This document shows positions 20,505-30,935 of a stretch of 64,000 nucleotides of DNA, in pieces. The notes beneath the pieces are model-generated. The model was not told the DNA's origin and searched no databases. It saw nothing but the letters and a program-made list of their open reading frames with translations. Each line of letters starts with the position of its first letter. The stretch's first letter is position 1. The stretch is from Tilletia caries (lineage: Eukaryota > Basidiomycota > Exobasidiomycetes > Tilletiales > Tilletiaceae). The position numbers were made by a program, and so were the translations under genes. The DNA lies in contig JALUTQ010000005.1 of NCBI GenBank assembly GCA_032718865.1, positions 2,418,001 to 2,482,000 of the forward strand, in the 5' to 3' direction.

Positions 20505-23500
20505 ATGGCGGGCCCAAGCAGTTCCTCATCCGACTCTCCGTTGCCTCAGAATGTCCTCTTTGTTGCTGCCGATCCTGGGGAGGTGAGTATTGGCATTTGG
20601 CATCGATATTCCTCCCTCCAGCTGGATGCAAATTGCTGACCTGACTCCTCTGGGCTCCGGGCTCTCTTTTTTACCCTTCGCATACCGGAGTGCTCCGTAC
20701 TCCGGGGCCCCTACTCCGGCTGACTCCGGCTGATTTTGACATGCTTTTTCGCGCTCCGTACTCCGCTCATTTTTAGGCAGTCGCCCCAACTCCACTCCGT
20801 ACTCCGCACAAAATCCCCCCATCTCATTGCGCCAGCTCCGTACTCCGGCTAAATTTAGTAAAATTTCAAAGTCCACTCCGTACTCCGGGGTGACGGAGCG
20901 CGACTACTCCCCCGAAACTCCGTACTCCGGGGAAAGTTCGCAGAGGTCCTACAAAACTTGAGAAATGTGGATCCTTACATTGATTGCCGCTCTTCCATCC
21001 ATGTTTTTGTTTGGCAGAATCATCGTTGGCGGTCGTAGAGCTCAACAACACACAATATGAGCCCCAAATGAGAAATCCGAAAAGGAATTTTGTCAAATTT
21101 TTGAAAATCAGAGCAAAATATGCCCATTTCTGACTGAAATTTTTCAAAAATTGCGACCTGATTTTGAAAAAGGCAAGGCCCCGGAGCGCCCCGGAGTTTC
21201 GGGGGAACTCCGCACTCCGTCTGGCATTCGAGCTAGTCACTCCGTACTCCGGCGAAAAGTTAGCTCCAGGCCTTGCCGTACTCCGTACTCCGGGGACATG
21301 ACAGGCTTGCGCTCCGTACTCCTGCAGAATCCAAATTCCAATCAGCGGGAGTAAATTCTCGAAAATGTACTCCGTACTCCGTACTCCCCCGGAGTGAGGC
21401 CCCGACTAGTCGGGGAACTCCGGGAAACCCACTCCGGGGCTTACTCCGCGCCCATCCTTATCGCATAGTTTCTTGTTCCCTTTTCTCTTCCTAAGGATGG
21501 TCGCAGCCTCCGAACGCTGCCCAATGGAGTCAACTGTACGCCAGAAAAGCGGCTCATTGCGGTTCATTACGCCTTTCATAGCAAGACGAAGCGCCCACTT
21601 CCTGAATCGACGAAGAGCATGGGCCTGGGAAAGACGACACTGTACCGATGGAAGACTGAGTATAACTCTTGGTTGAAGTCAGTAACAGTCTGTGTGACGT
21701 GACGATATGCGATGCGTTATGTTCGCTGACACTGGGCTTCCCGAATCTATCATGATTTTTCCCTTTTAGAGCACCTCAGTCTGCTGCGCTCAAAGCACAC
21801 GTCGCTGCTCTGCATCGGCGATCTGATGCCGAGAATCTCGCGCGTTTCCTCGACCTTTCCCCTTCGGTCAACAATCCCAGTCCTGACGGGACCAGGCCCA
21901 CCACACGCGCAGATGGTCTGGGCCCAAATGCAGAAGCCCATGATCCTGACGCGGGCTTGCTTCAGCCTGGTCAGCTGCCACTTGAGCAGCTGGACAACAT
22001 TTGCCGTGTTGGTGGGGCTGAGCTTCCCACAGATGAGGAGGTGGAGAAGCTTGGTGAGGTCGATGACGATCTGAACGAGGAGGGAGGTGCTCTGGTGGGA
22101 GAAACCCTCACAAACGCCGTCACTCTACACAGGTCTTCCCAACGGCCAGGTACTCATAAAGTCTGGTCTGGTCCTCAGAAACAGTTTCTGGTATGTTCTC
22201 TCTGCCATTGTCCTTTTCCCTCCCTCTGCACTCCTCTACCGTGAACAGCTCAAGATTCCCGTCCTTACGTCACCTTCTCAATCGATATGGTGAAGGGACT
22301 GACTTGTTACTTTCCATTCACTTTTTCCTACCTCTCTCTGTCCGGCAGGCATTCTTTCGGGGTCTCGCTCGTCTTCGTCGCGCTGGAGAGTCCGGAGAGG
22401 AAGGTGGTGGAAGCAGCGCCAGCGACGTGCTGGTCACTGAGCAGAAGCTCGTTACCTTCCTTAAGTGAGTATTGATTTCATCTATGGATGCGAGCCCCTT
22501 TCTGCTTGTTGTCTGTGACCTCATCTGCAGGCTGGCTGCAGACTGAACTGACTGTGATATGAATGCTGGCTGATGTGATTCTGCTTTGTAGCTGCTTGAT
22601 TCTACGCAAGAAGCCCTGGTTGACGGTGGAGACGATAGACACCCACATCAAAGCGATCACGGACCTCTGGAATATTCAGCAACTCGCCGGAAAGAACTCT
22701 CATCCGTCACCCAGAGAAGGCGGTCTCGTCAAGGCATATCGCACAGCAGTCATCAAGAGCAAGGCTAAGCAGAGCGCCGGCAGCTATGAAGACAAGGCCA
22801 AGCACTCGCTCGTTGATGGCTATGATGAGCGCGGCCACGAGCGCATCAGTCAGTGGTACCTAGAGCGCGCCAGCCAGAAGCTTGGCGAGGAGCGGCACGA
22901 CTGTCTTCGGTCTCGCCTGGACTTCTTGCTTTCGCACGCGATCATGGGTCGGTCCGAAGATCTTCGGGGCGCAAAGCTGTCAGACATGTACAGCTACAAC
23001 GTGAGTATTTTTGTGTGTCTGTTGTGTTGTGTTGTGCTCTGTTGCGTTGCGATGTGACTGTGGGGTTCTGATGTCCTTGTGATTGAACCGAACCGACAGG
23101 TTCCTTACTCCAGCCCGCATCCATGTCATGCTCTCGTCATCACCTTCCTCGAGAGCAAAGCCAACACCGGCGGACGCAAGGAACGAGGCATCGCAATTCG
23201 CCACCGCAACGTCGAGGTTTGTCCCATTGGGGCACTGGCAATGTACCTGTTCTACAGGTTTGATGTGTGCTCCAAAGATCCTCCCGACTTCACTACACGG
23301 AGGGACTGGTACGACAAGTTTTTGCTGGTGTCGAGCAAGGATCCTTCGTCCGGCATAGTTTGGGACCAGCAGGCGGAGCTCCTCCGCAAAGCCTTTGCAG
23401 AGTTGGATATCACCTCCTCCAAACTCACTCATGCCATGCGCGGCGGTGGTGCGAGGTTTGCGAGCGCTTCTGGCTGCTCAGAAGACTCCATTCGCAAGCA

Positions 23501-24796
23501 TGGAAGGTGGTGCGGCGATCGTCTCATGGAACGATACTTAACCTCTATCGCCATCACACCAGTTCGAGCACTGGCCGGCTTTTTCCACCCAAGGCGGCGA
23601 CCATTGGCTCCCCCGCTCCATTCGCGAGCCCTCTCCTCAGCTGAGTGGTGCAATTTTCCCCTGGTTGGAGGCAGCAGAGGAGGCATTGGAGAGCAGGAGT
23701 GGTTCAGATACAGACGATGCTGGGGTCGAGTTCTTGAGGCTGCTGAAATTCCTTCGCAGTGTACTGCTGCAGGATGCGGTCTACTTGGCGGCGAAGTTTC
23801 CCACTCTTTCCCTTTGGCAGCACATTCCCTTCAATACAGCAGCTTTCTCCTCCTTCGCAGCCGAGCTGCAAGGAGCCGTGGACACGACACCTTGCCCCCT
23901 CGACGCTCAGCTGTCAACGATTGTCCCGACCATCAGCCATGCACTGGGTGACGTGCGCGGCCAGCTATACTCGCTCAAGACCAACCACGATGACTTCAAG
24001 AACCTCCTTGCGACCACCGCCCACCAAGTCAACGCGCTCTACGCAAGAATCTTCGAGCAGCCGCCGAACAACGACGGTCAGCGAAGCGCGCTGCTAAGCG
24101 CACACACTGCTCTGATGCAGAGCATCAAGAGCATGACGGACGCATCGCAGCAGGTTTGTAGTTCCCAGACTTTCATGTCCCCTTCCACTTGTGCGCTGGC
24201 TGGTTCACAATTCTGACTTCTCATCTTTCCTTCCTTTCCTACCGTCCTCAGATATCACAATCATTTTTCCAGTCCATCTCCTCCTTTTTTTCTTTCCCGT
24301 CGGATCCCACGACTGCTCAGGCCACCCTCACTCAAGCGACATCGACGTCGATGCTGCTCCTCCCTGCCCCCTGCGCCCGGCCCCGTCCCGTTCCTCAACT
24401 CCTCCTCCACCACCAGCTCTGGTTCCTCCCCCTTGCCGTCCTCGTCCGCTGATGCGCTTCCAGCTATCACCACCATGGTGGAGCTGATGCGGGCATGGAC
24501 GCAAGGCGGATCTGGACTTCGGCCGCTGTCGGAGTTCAGCACCGCTGGGCTCAGTAGTCAGTGGTGCGGTCCAGCAGAAAGTCAGCCGTTGGCGTAGATT
24601 GGCGAGCGTGGTCGAGGAGATGGCGTTGATTGAGACAGGAGCGGAAGGGAGGCGACGACGGCGCGGCACGGAGGAGGTGGCGGAGACGATGGGCCGGGCC
24701 ATCAAGAAGAGGAAGGTTGGACTCAGGAAGCTGGTTGACATGGTTGCGAAGGAAGATACGAAGGCTTCGTTTTTGGAGGAGCTGGAGTGGATCTAG
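20505..24796 (+). pseudogene. Crypton-type tyrosine recombinase (NDC10_II and GCR1_C-like domains), frameshifted
   Basis: Multi-exon gene starting MAGPSSSSSDS (20505-20582). Exon 2 (21496-21677) has a helix-turn-helix-like GLGKTTLYRWKTEYNSWLK. Later exons run near 21780-22192, about 22350-22464, 22592-23000, about 23099-24153 and about 24252-24796. The recombinase core shows GRSEDLRGAKL (first catalytic Arg), KLTHAMRGGGARFAS (H-x-x-R), KHGRW and MERYLTSI (nucleophile Tyr), then LPR/IFPWLE and LLQDAVYL/WQHIPF blocks of the NDC10_II family. The C-terminus has MRAWTQG, RWRRLASVVEEM and a KKRK basic cluster, like GCR1_C. Frame breaks: near 23580-23590 (T-run; the homologous frame resumes one off) and at least one in the last exon. 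A family 1 element lies in intron 1. Cryptons insert DNA through tyrosine recombination; element ends were not found. Confidence 0.85.
20685..21460 (-). mobile_element. hAT-like non-autonomous element, family 1, copy C (left end truncated)
   Basis: Near-identical to copy B and in the same orientation. The right end is intact (GCGCCCATCCTTA) followed by TCGCATAG. The left end lacks the terminal ~20 bp: it starts CCGGAGTGCTCCG directly after TCGCATA, so the 8-bp duplication TCGCATAG survives in 7 of 8 bases. It lies wholly inside intron 1 of the recombinase gene. Confidence 0.9.
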
Positions 24797-26439
24797 GTCA
24801 GGTTCTCCATCACTGTTTACTGTTTTTGTATCTTATCAGGCCACGATTATGTTTTCCAAGTATCATAGGATGTTCATTGCGAGTGCACCTTGTCGTGAGG
24901 GCTCATTAAGAGGATCGTTAAGAGACACGGTGCATAAAAGAGGGAGACTGTAGAAGAGGAGCAGACAGGAGGAGAGCAAGGGCAGAGCCGCAGACAGAAA
25001 GAGAGCAAGGGGCCAAGGGCAGAGCCGCAGAGAGGGAAGAGGGAAGAGAAACGCTGGAGGAATCGGACAGACAGAATGAGGAAAAGAATATCAATAAGTT
25101 GGAGACTCTGCGAGAGTCGAGACTGCTCTGTGGCTGAGAGGATGACACGAAAAAAAGAGTGACAGAAGAAGGAGAGAATGATCAGCAAGAAGGAGAGAAT
25201 GATTAGCAAGCACGATTAGCAAGCAGGAGTTAAATATATTGATCCGTCGCAAACCTAGCATCCACGAAATTGCTGCGTGCAGAGGCCTGAGAGAGTGACA
25301 AGGAGAGGGTGACAGAAGACGGGGTGACAGAAGACAGGGTGACAGAAGAGAGAAATGTTAGCAAGAAAAAGGTGTTCATCCGCCGTGAACCTGTGGAAGG
25401 AGGGGGGGGGAAGGAACCGTGGAAGGCAAGCGCTGGGATAGCAGTCAGTGATTTAACTGGTTTCGATGTATATTGCAGAACGTAGCACAAGGGTAAGGGG
25501 GTGAGGTTTAATAATAACACACGCGAAAAATCCAGGGACTTTACTTAGAAACACTGAGGAGTAGAAGTTAAAGAAGAACACTGAACAAAAGGGACGGAGC
25601 GACTGTCAGCGATAGTCTGCACACTGCAGGAAAAACGAAGCAGTTGCAGACGCACCTTCATTCCAGAGAGCAACGATCTGCGAAAGAGAGAAGAGAGAGA
25701 GAAGAAAGTAGAAACTGAGAGAGGGCCTGCAAAAATCGAGAATGTCAGTAAGCTGCTTCGTGAGCGTCAGCGCCGTGACGCGCTTTCTCACCCTCCGTGA
25801 TTCTCTCGAATCCTATGAGCCTTGAGCCTGAGAGCTGCGCAAATAGAGTATAAGAGTATCAGTAATCAGACAATGTCAGTTCTATGCGAAGAGAGAGCGA
25901 AAGAGAGGAGAGCAGAAAGAGAGAAAGAGAGGAGAAGAAGAGAGGAGAGGAAGAAAGGGGACGATGCTGCTACTCACCGTTGTGAACTCCAAAAAGAAGG
26001 GGGGGAGCCGCGGGGGCAGCTACAGTTGAAGCGCCTGAGTGAAGCCGGAAGCGCCTGAAAACGGAAATCAGGGGAGGGAAGAGAAGAGAAGGAGAAAGAT
26101 AGTAAGCAGATGAATCATGGAAGCTGGAAGCTGGAAGAGAAAACGAAGAGGGGGATGAGTCAATGAGTGTACTCGGAAGCATGCATGATGCAACGTACTG
26201 ACTGAAAAGACGCACAACGAGGACCGCAGCAGTGAGCAGTCAGCAGACGCGGCCTTGACCAGTGCTGGTGAAGTCGTGGCTCGTGAAGGACGGGTCGAGC
26301 TCTGTGTACTGTGGATGAAAGAGGAATGGACGATCAGCTTCCTCCCTCCGAGCGTATTGTGTCGGCGCCCGGCGGTGATGCTCACCGTCCCTGAAAACCT
26401 ATGTGTGGGGCGTGGGCGTTCCTGTAAACCTGTGGTGGT
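24797..26439. other. Gene-free, purine-rich repeats
   Basis: Strong strand asymmetry (GAGA, GGAGA, AGAGAAAG on the plus strand). Includes a three-unit ~15-bp repeat around GGTGACAGAAGAC (about 25307-25345) and a duplicated AAGGAGAGAATGATYAGCAAG (about 25165-25210). No coding region is supported. Confidence 0.6.
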
Positions 26440-28004
26440 ATGAGTGGGTGTCAGGAAACCAAGTGGAGGGACGGTTTCTGCGGTCAATCCCCGATTGTGG
26501 AGCTGACCACGATGGTGATCCGTGAACCTCATTTGATCGGTGACAACCATCGCACCGACTTGCGTGTCTCGGGTCCGGGGACTCCTCGCGGGGTCCTCAC
26601 CGAGTTCGACCTCACCTTCATCTCCACCACCTCAAAGGAGGCACAGGCGATTGCCCACCGAATCGAGCGCCAGCTGCTTTCCACAGGACAGGACCGGTGG
26701 GCGATCGCTAAGGCTGCGTTGGATGCTATCTTGGAGCACAAGGCCGCCATCAAGCGTGACACCTACGAAAGTCGTCTGGAGGAGCGGTGCACGGCATTCA
26801 CACCCCTGGCATTTACCCTGGAGGGCGCCGCCCATATCGAGGCAACGGAGGTGCTCAAGTACTGGCGCGGGGTTATGCACTCTTTCTCTTACATGTTCAA
26901 CGCTATTTCTATTTCTCTCCTTAGGTCCAGAGCAGAGACATTTACAGTGACTTCCAAAACTGTCCCAATAAATCATGGATTCGCACAAAGGTGCAGTTTT
27001 CAGCAGCAAATCATCACACAACACCACCTCAAATTCACAGGGCTTAAAGCGTAGGACAGTACGTTTCCAGCGCATGCTTCAAATTTCGTCTGCCTATTGA
27101 ATTGACTCGCCGGTGGTGCTTCAAAGGTGACGGGGTCACTGGGCCAGTTTTTGCTCACACCCACTTTTTGATTACAATTTTGATTACAACGTATTGTATC
27201 CAAAACCAGCTTTTTCCTCGACCACTCCGCCAAATCGTAACTCAGGTCACTTGACGATGAAGGGGAAGGGTCTGGCAGATGCCTGAGCGTGTAGCCCCGG
27301 CGGTGTTGGGGGTCCCGCGGGTGTCCGTGAGGTGGTGTGGTCTCGATTGTCGACTTACTTAGGACCGTCCCTAATTGTGACCATAAAAAGCGTGCTCACG
27401 ACTCACACATACCTCGCGCACCCGGGAAAGCTGCCAGAGCTCATCCAGCTGGACCTCTTGGAGCCTACCGCAGCCATCTCTGTGGTGCTGACCCATTTTG
27501 TTGTTACAGCGCGAGCTGATTTCTGTCGGGACAATAGGGTTTGATGGGGGAGTGAATTAGAAAATTTGTAACCACTTTGTAATCAAAATTGGGTGTGAAC
27601 AAAACTGTCCCAATGGTCTTCTAACTTTGGAGCACCACCGAGGGATCAATTTTGAAGTTACAGAGAAGCTACGACGCGCGCTGGAAACGTACTGTCCTAC
27701 GCTTTAAGCCCTGTGAATTTGAGGTGGTGTTGTGTGATGATTTGCTGCTGAAAACTGCACCTTTGTGCGAATCCATGATTTATTGGGACAGTTTTGGAAG
27801 TCACTGTATGTGCTGGGTTCCACCAGGCTTCCGAGTTAGCATAAAGCTCCCACGCTCCTTGGCTCTTTGCGCCCTGAGTTTGAGGCAGCGCTCGGGACTT
27901 CGACGGACAGGCTTGCATCATTATTGTACGAGGACCGACAACGCGCCCACTTCAGACGCTCGGAAACCTCAAAAACGCAGGCGTAGGCAGATGTGGAGAG
28001 AATG
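26440..28004 (+). pseudogene. Possible non-LTR retroelement ORF fragment, split by a Tc1-like element
   Basis: An open frame from about 26440 encodes LTEFDLTFIST, KEAQAIAHRIERQL, TAFTPLAFTLEGAA and YWRGVMHSFSYMF..ISISLLRSRAETF. This layout resembles the extreme C-terminal region of some LINE-type reverse-transcriptase proteins (D-V/T-V strand, alanine/lysine helix, PLVF-type motif, R-S-R end). No RT or nuclease catalytic motifs are in view. The frame is interrupted at 26943 by an 862-bp transposon, and deleting that element at its TA site lets the frame continue (RAETF then MCWVPPG). Family assignment is tentative. Confidence 0.35.
26945..27806. mobile_element. Tc1/mariner-like MITE with 129-bp terminal inverted repeats
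   Basis: Ends CAGTGACTTCCAAAACTGTC and its complement are flanked by TA on both sides (26943-26944 and 27807-27808). The inverted repeats match base for base over 26945-27073 and 27678-27806 by my reading. A second inner pair of inverted motifs (TTTTGNTCACACCCANTTTTGATTAC-like, about 27148 and 27575) adds internal symmetry. There is no transposase. Identical long TIRs suggest a recent insertion. Confidence 0.9.
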
Positions 28005-28349
28005 AGGCTCGCGGCCCCTTATGATGGCCGCGCGAGATGAATTCGAATGGGGTTTCCTGAATACTGGAATATACAAGCGGGTAACTATGTGCAGGCAGCC
28101 AGCAAAACCAGTCTTTATCCACGGCCAGCCAAAAGTACCATGTGCGAAGCGAATGATGATGAGAGAGGGAGACAGGGCTACCGTTGCAACCAGTGTCGTC
28201 AGGCGTCAAGCCTTTGTCGACTGTGACAAGTTGTCCAGAAGGAGAGGAACGCCGGAATCCGAAGTCGAAAAGGATTTGCAAGATACAATCGGCGATGGGG
28301 GAAAGTTCCTGAATGCCTGTTGTCCAAGTTGCACTACTGCTCCGTGCTC

Positions 28350-30226
28350 TCAAGCCTTCTTGTGCTTCTGGAGGAAGTCCTTATGGAACGTCCCAAACCG
28401 ATCCAAGAACGCATCCGTCTCCTTGGCCAACGTCGTCGTCCGGAAAAAGCAAAGCGTATCTTCGCCGTCGCGCTCCGGTTTCTTTCCAAAGCCAGAGCCA
28501 GGCACGACGCAGATCCCCGTGGCATCGAGCATCTCCAGGCAGTAGTACTCGTCGATCTTCTTGCCCTTTTTCTCCGCGGCGTCGACGGCTCCTTGCGGGA
28601 GACGGAGTTGTGGGAAGAGGTAGAGCGCGCCTTGGGCTTCGTTGCAGACTACACCGGGCAGCTCGTTGAACTTGGCCTGCATCTTCTCTGAGCGGTCCTT
28701 GAGAGTCTCGTAGATGCCCTCGGTCTCCTCCTTGTAGAGCGCGTAGCTCGGCTCTCCCTCCCGGGGTGGGCGCACGAGAAGGTCGATGCCGATCTGACCC
28801 TGGACTGAGGAGCACAGACTGACGGAGGCGAGCTTGTAAATCTCGGTCTCGACTTCAGGGCTGATGTTGCATAGCTCGAAGTAGCCGCCCCGTCGCCCAC
28901 ATTCGCCAGAGACACCCTTGCTGATACTGTGGAAGCTGACGAGCTCGACGTCATCTGCGATGGATCTCTCTTTTGCGTCGCTGGATTTGGAGAAGTCGCG
29001 GAGAACCTTCTTGAAGCTGTGGAAGGGACGCGTCTTGGGCTGGTAGATGTTGACTTGGTAGACCTCGTCCGCAAGGACGACCAATCTCTTCTCGTGCGCC
29101 ATACGGATCACGTCCCGGATGTTCTCCTCGGAGAGACAGTTGCCGGTTGGGTTGCCCGGGTTAATGATGACAACCGCACGTACGTCGATGTCCTTTGCGC
29201 GCGCCTCGTCGACGGCCTTCGTCATGCCATCCACATCCAATGCCCAGTCGTTCTTCTCGTCCAGTATGTATTCGACCTGATTCGCATTGTAGAGGGAGAG
29301 CGTTGCGGAGTAGAGTGGGTATTGTGGGATGGGGATCATGATGCCTGTCGAGGGACCGGCGACGAGAACTTGCATCAGAAGCGCGACACCGCCGGACGCG
29401 CCCGAGGTCAAGTAGACGAGCTCTGGGTCGGAGGGGTACCCGTCTCGCTCTGTTGTCGAAAGAGGGAAGAAAAGGGAGCAAGGATACAGCGCAGCGAAGA
29501 TGGTGAGCGCGACTCGTAAGACAAGCCATGAATCCCGTCCACATACCCTCGATGAATTCTGCCACATGCTTGCGAATAGACGCTACACCTTTGCTGTGCG
29601 AGTACGCTCCAACGCTTCCTAGATCGTCAAGGAGCTGGCGCGCGCGTGCTTGTGCGTCTTCGGGGAAGAGCTTGGACCGTGCCTCCTTTGGCAGATGGTC
29701 ATCCTCCAATAGCGCAGGGTACTCCGTCAGCGCAGCGATCTGTGAGTTGGAGGAAACAAAGGGAAATCAGTTTGACCGAGAGTAGACCTGCGTTGCATAT
29801 AAAATGACTGACCTGCCTCCAGAAGGTTATGGGCTTCTGCGCGAGGAATGGCTGCTGCTGTGGGTTTCCAATGTTGGCAGTGACGACGCTCTCGAAGCGG
29901 AGCTCCTTCTTCTTGTCTTCGTCGCTGCCGGCGAGAATGTCCGCGTACGTGTTTGCCCGGTTCGAGAGCTCGCCACGGACGGCATACTCGACATTGATCA
30001 CATTCGGGTTGATGGTGTCTGGCGCGAGCACCTTCTTGTACGCGCTGGACGAGGACGCGCCTGCGTTGCCGTTTGCGTTGGTCATGCTGAACGATCTCCT
30101 GTTGCTGTTGCTGCTGCTGCTGCTGATAAGATGCGATGGAGCTGAGGGAGAGAGAGAAGCAGTCAGCGCTGGGCGGATCGAGCGAGAGACCCGCACACAG
30201 GAAGTCATCCTCATCCTCATCATCAT
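28350..30226 (-). CDS. Alanine aminotransferase, probable mitochondrial form
   Basis: PLP enzyme exchanging the amino group between alanine and 2-oxoglutarate. Exons 30226-29813, 29739-29547 and 29449-28350 join in phase to 568 residues. Class I/II aminotransferase features: NPGNPTGNCLS, the LADEVYQ block (PLP-ring Asp and Tyr), HSISKGVSGECGRRGGY with the Schiff-base Lys, and a late CFFRTT block (carboxylate-binding Arg). Start choice: upstream Met codons at 30226-30208 give an Arg/Ser/Ala-rich leader ending NRRSFSM, a good mitochondrial presequence. The internal Met at 30085 (MTNANG) would give a 521-residue cytosolic form, so dual targeting from alternative starts is possible. Tyrosine/aspartate aminotransferases are less like it (GECGRRGGY is typical of ALT). 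Confidence 0.92.
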
Positions 30227-30935
30227 CGTCGCTGCCGCTGCCATCGTCGTGATCGTGGTCGTGGTGGTGGCTGCCATCATCGCAACCCAGCGCGCGTGTT
30301 CGAAGGATGATGATGATGATGAGAATGCGATCGGAAATGAGGTGGGATTTCGTTCTGCCGTCTGCCGTCTGCGGTGCCCAACAACGCAGCTCGCTCTCAA
30401 CATCACCACTTCGCACATCGCACGTCGCACTCACCTTTGAATCTCTTGTTACTACTGACTCGTATTGCGGATGTCGAGGTCGAGGAGCAGAAGCAGGACA
30501 CGGATAAGGATCGAGATAGCGATGCTGGCGCTGAGTTCACTTTGCATACGAGTGAGCGAGCCGGCGACCAGACAAGAGTACAAAAAGACAGACGTCACTG
30601 ACCGATTCATTGATTCGAACGCGACGCGCTGACTCGACTTCCGGTCTCTCGGTCCGGTCATCTCTCAGCTTCACGCCTACATACAACACTCGAGAGCGAG
30701 GAGAGGTAGGTGAGTATAGGGAAAAGGCAAGAGGTATATAAGTTTGTGAATATATATATGGACAGGACAGGAATCCAAACTCGAAACAGGCGTGTTTGGG
30801 GGCGACGGGAAAGCGCAACGGAGAATGGAATAGGAAGGACGTTAAGGGACGTGGCGTGAAAAGGGGGACAGACGGACCGACGGCGGGAGACCATCGCGGG
30901 TGACGTGCGAGAGAGAGAAAGGGGACAGGGAGAAG
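30227..30935. other. Spacer upstream of alanine aminotransferase, 3' of the RasGEF gene
   Basis: No gene. Contains the TATATAAG/ATATATATATGG AT-rich patch at about 30733-30762, unusual against the GC-rich background. Confidence 0.5.

Noticed and set aside
22292..23124. Minus-strand open frames opposite the recombinase exons
   Set aside because: The plus strand carries conserved NDC10_II motifs in order; the minus frames carry none.
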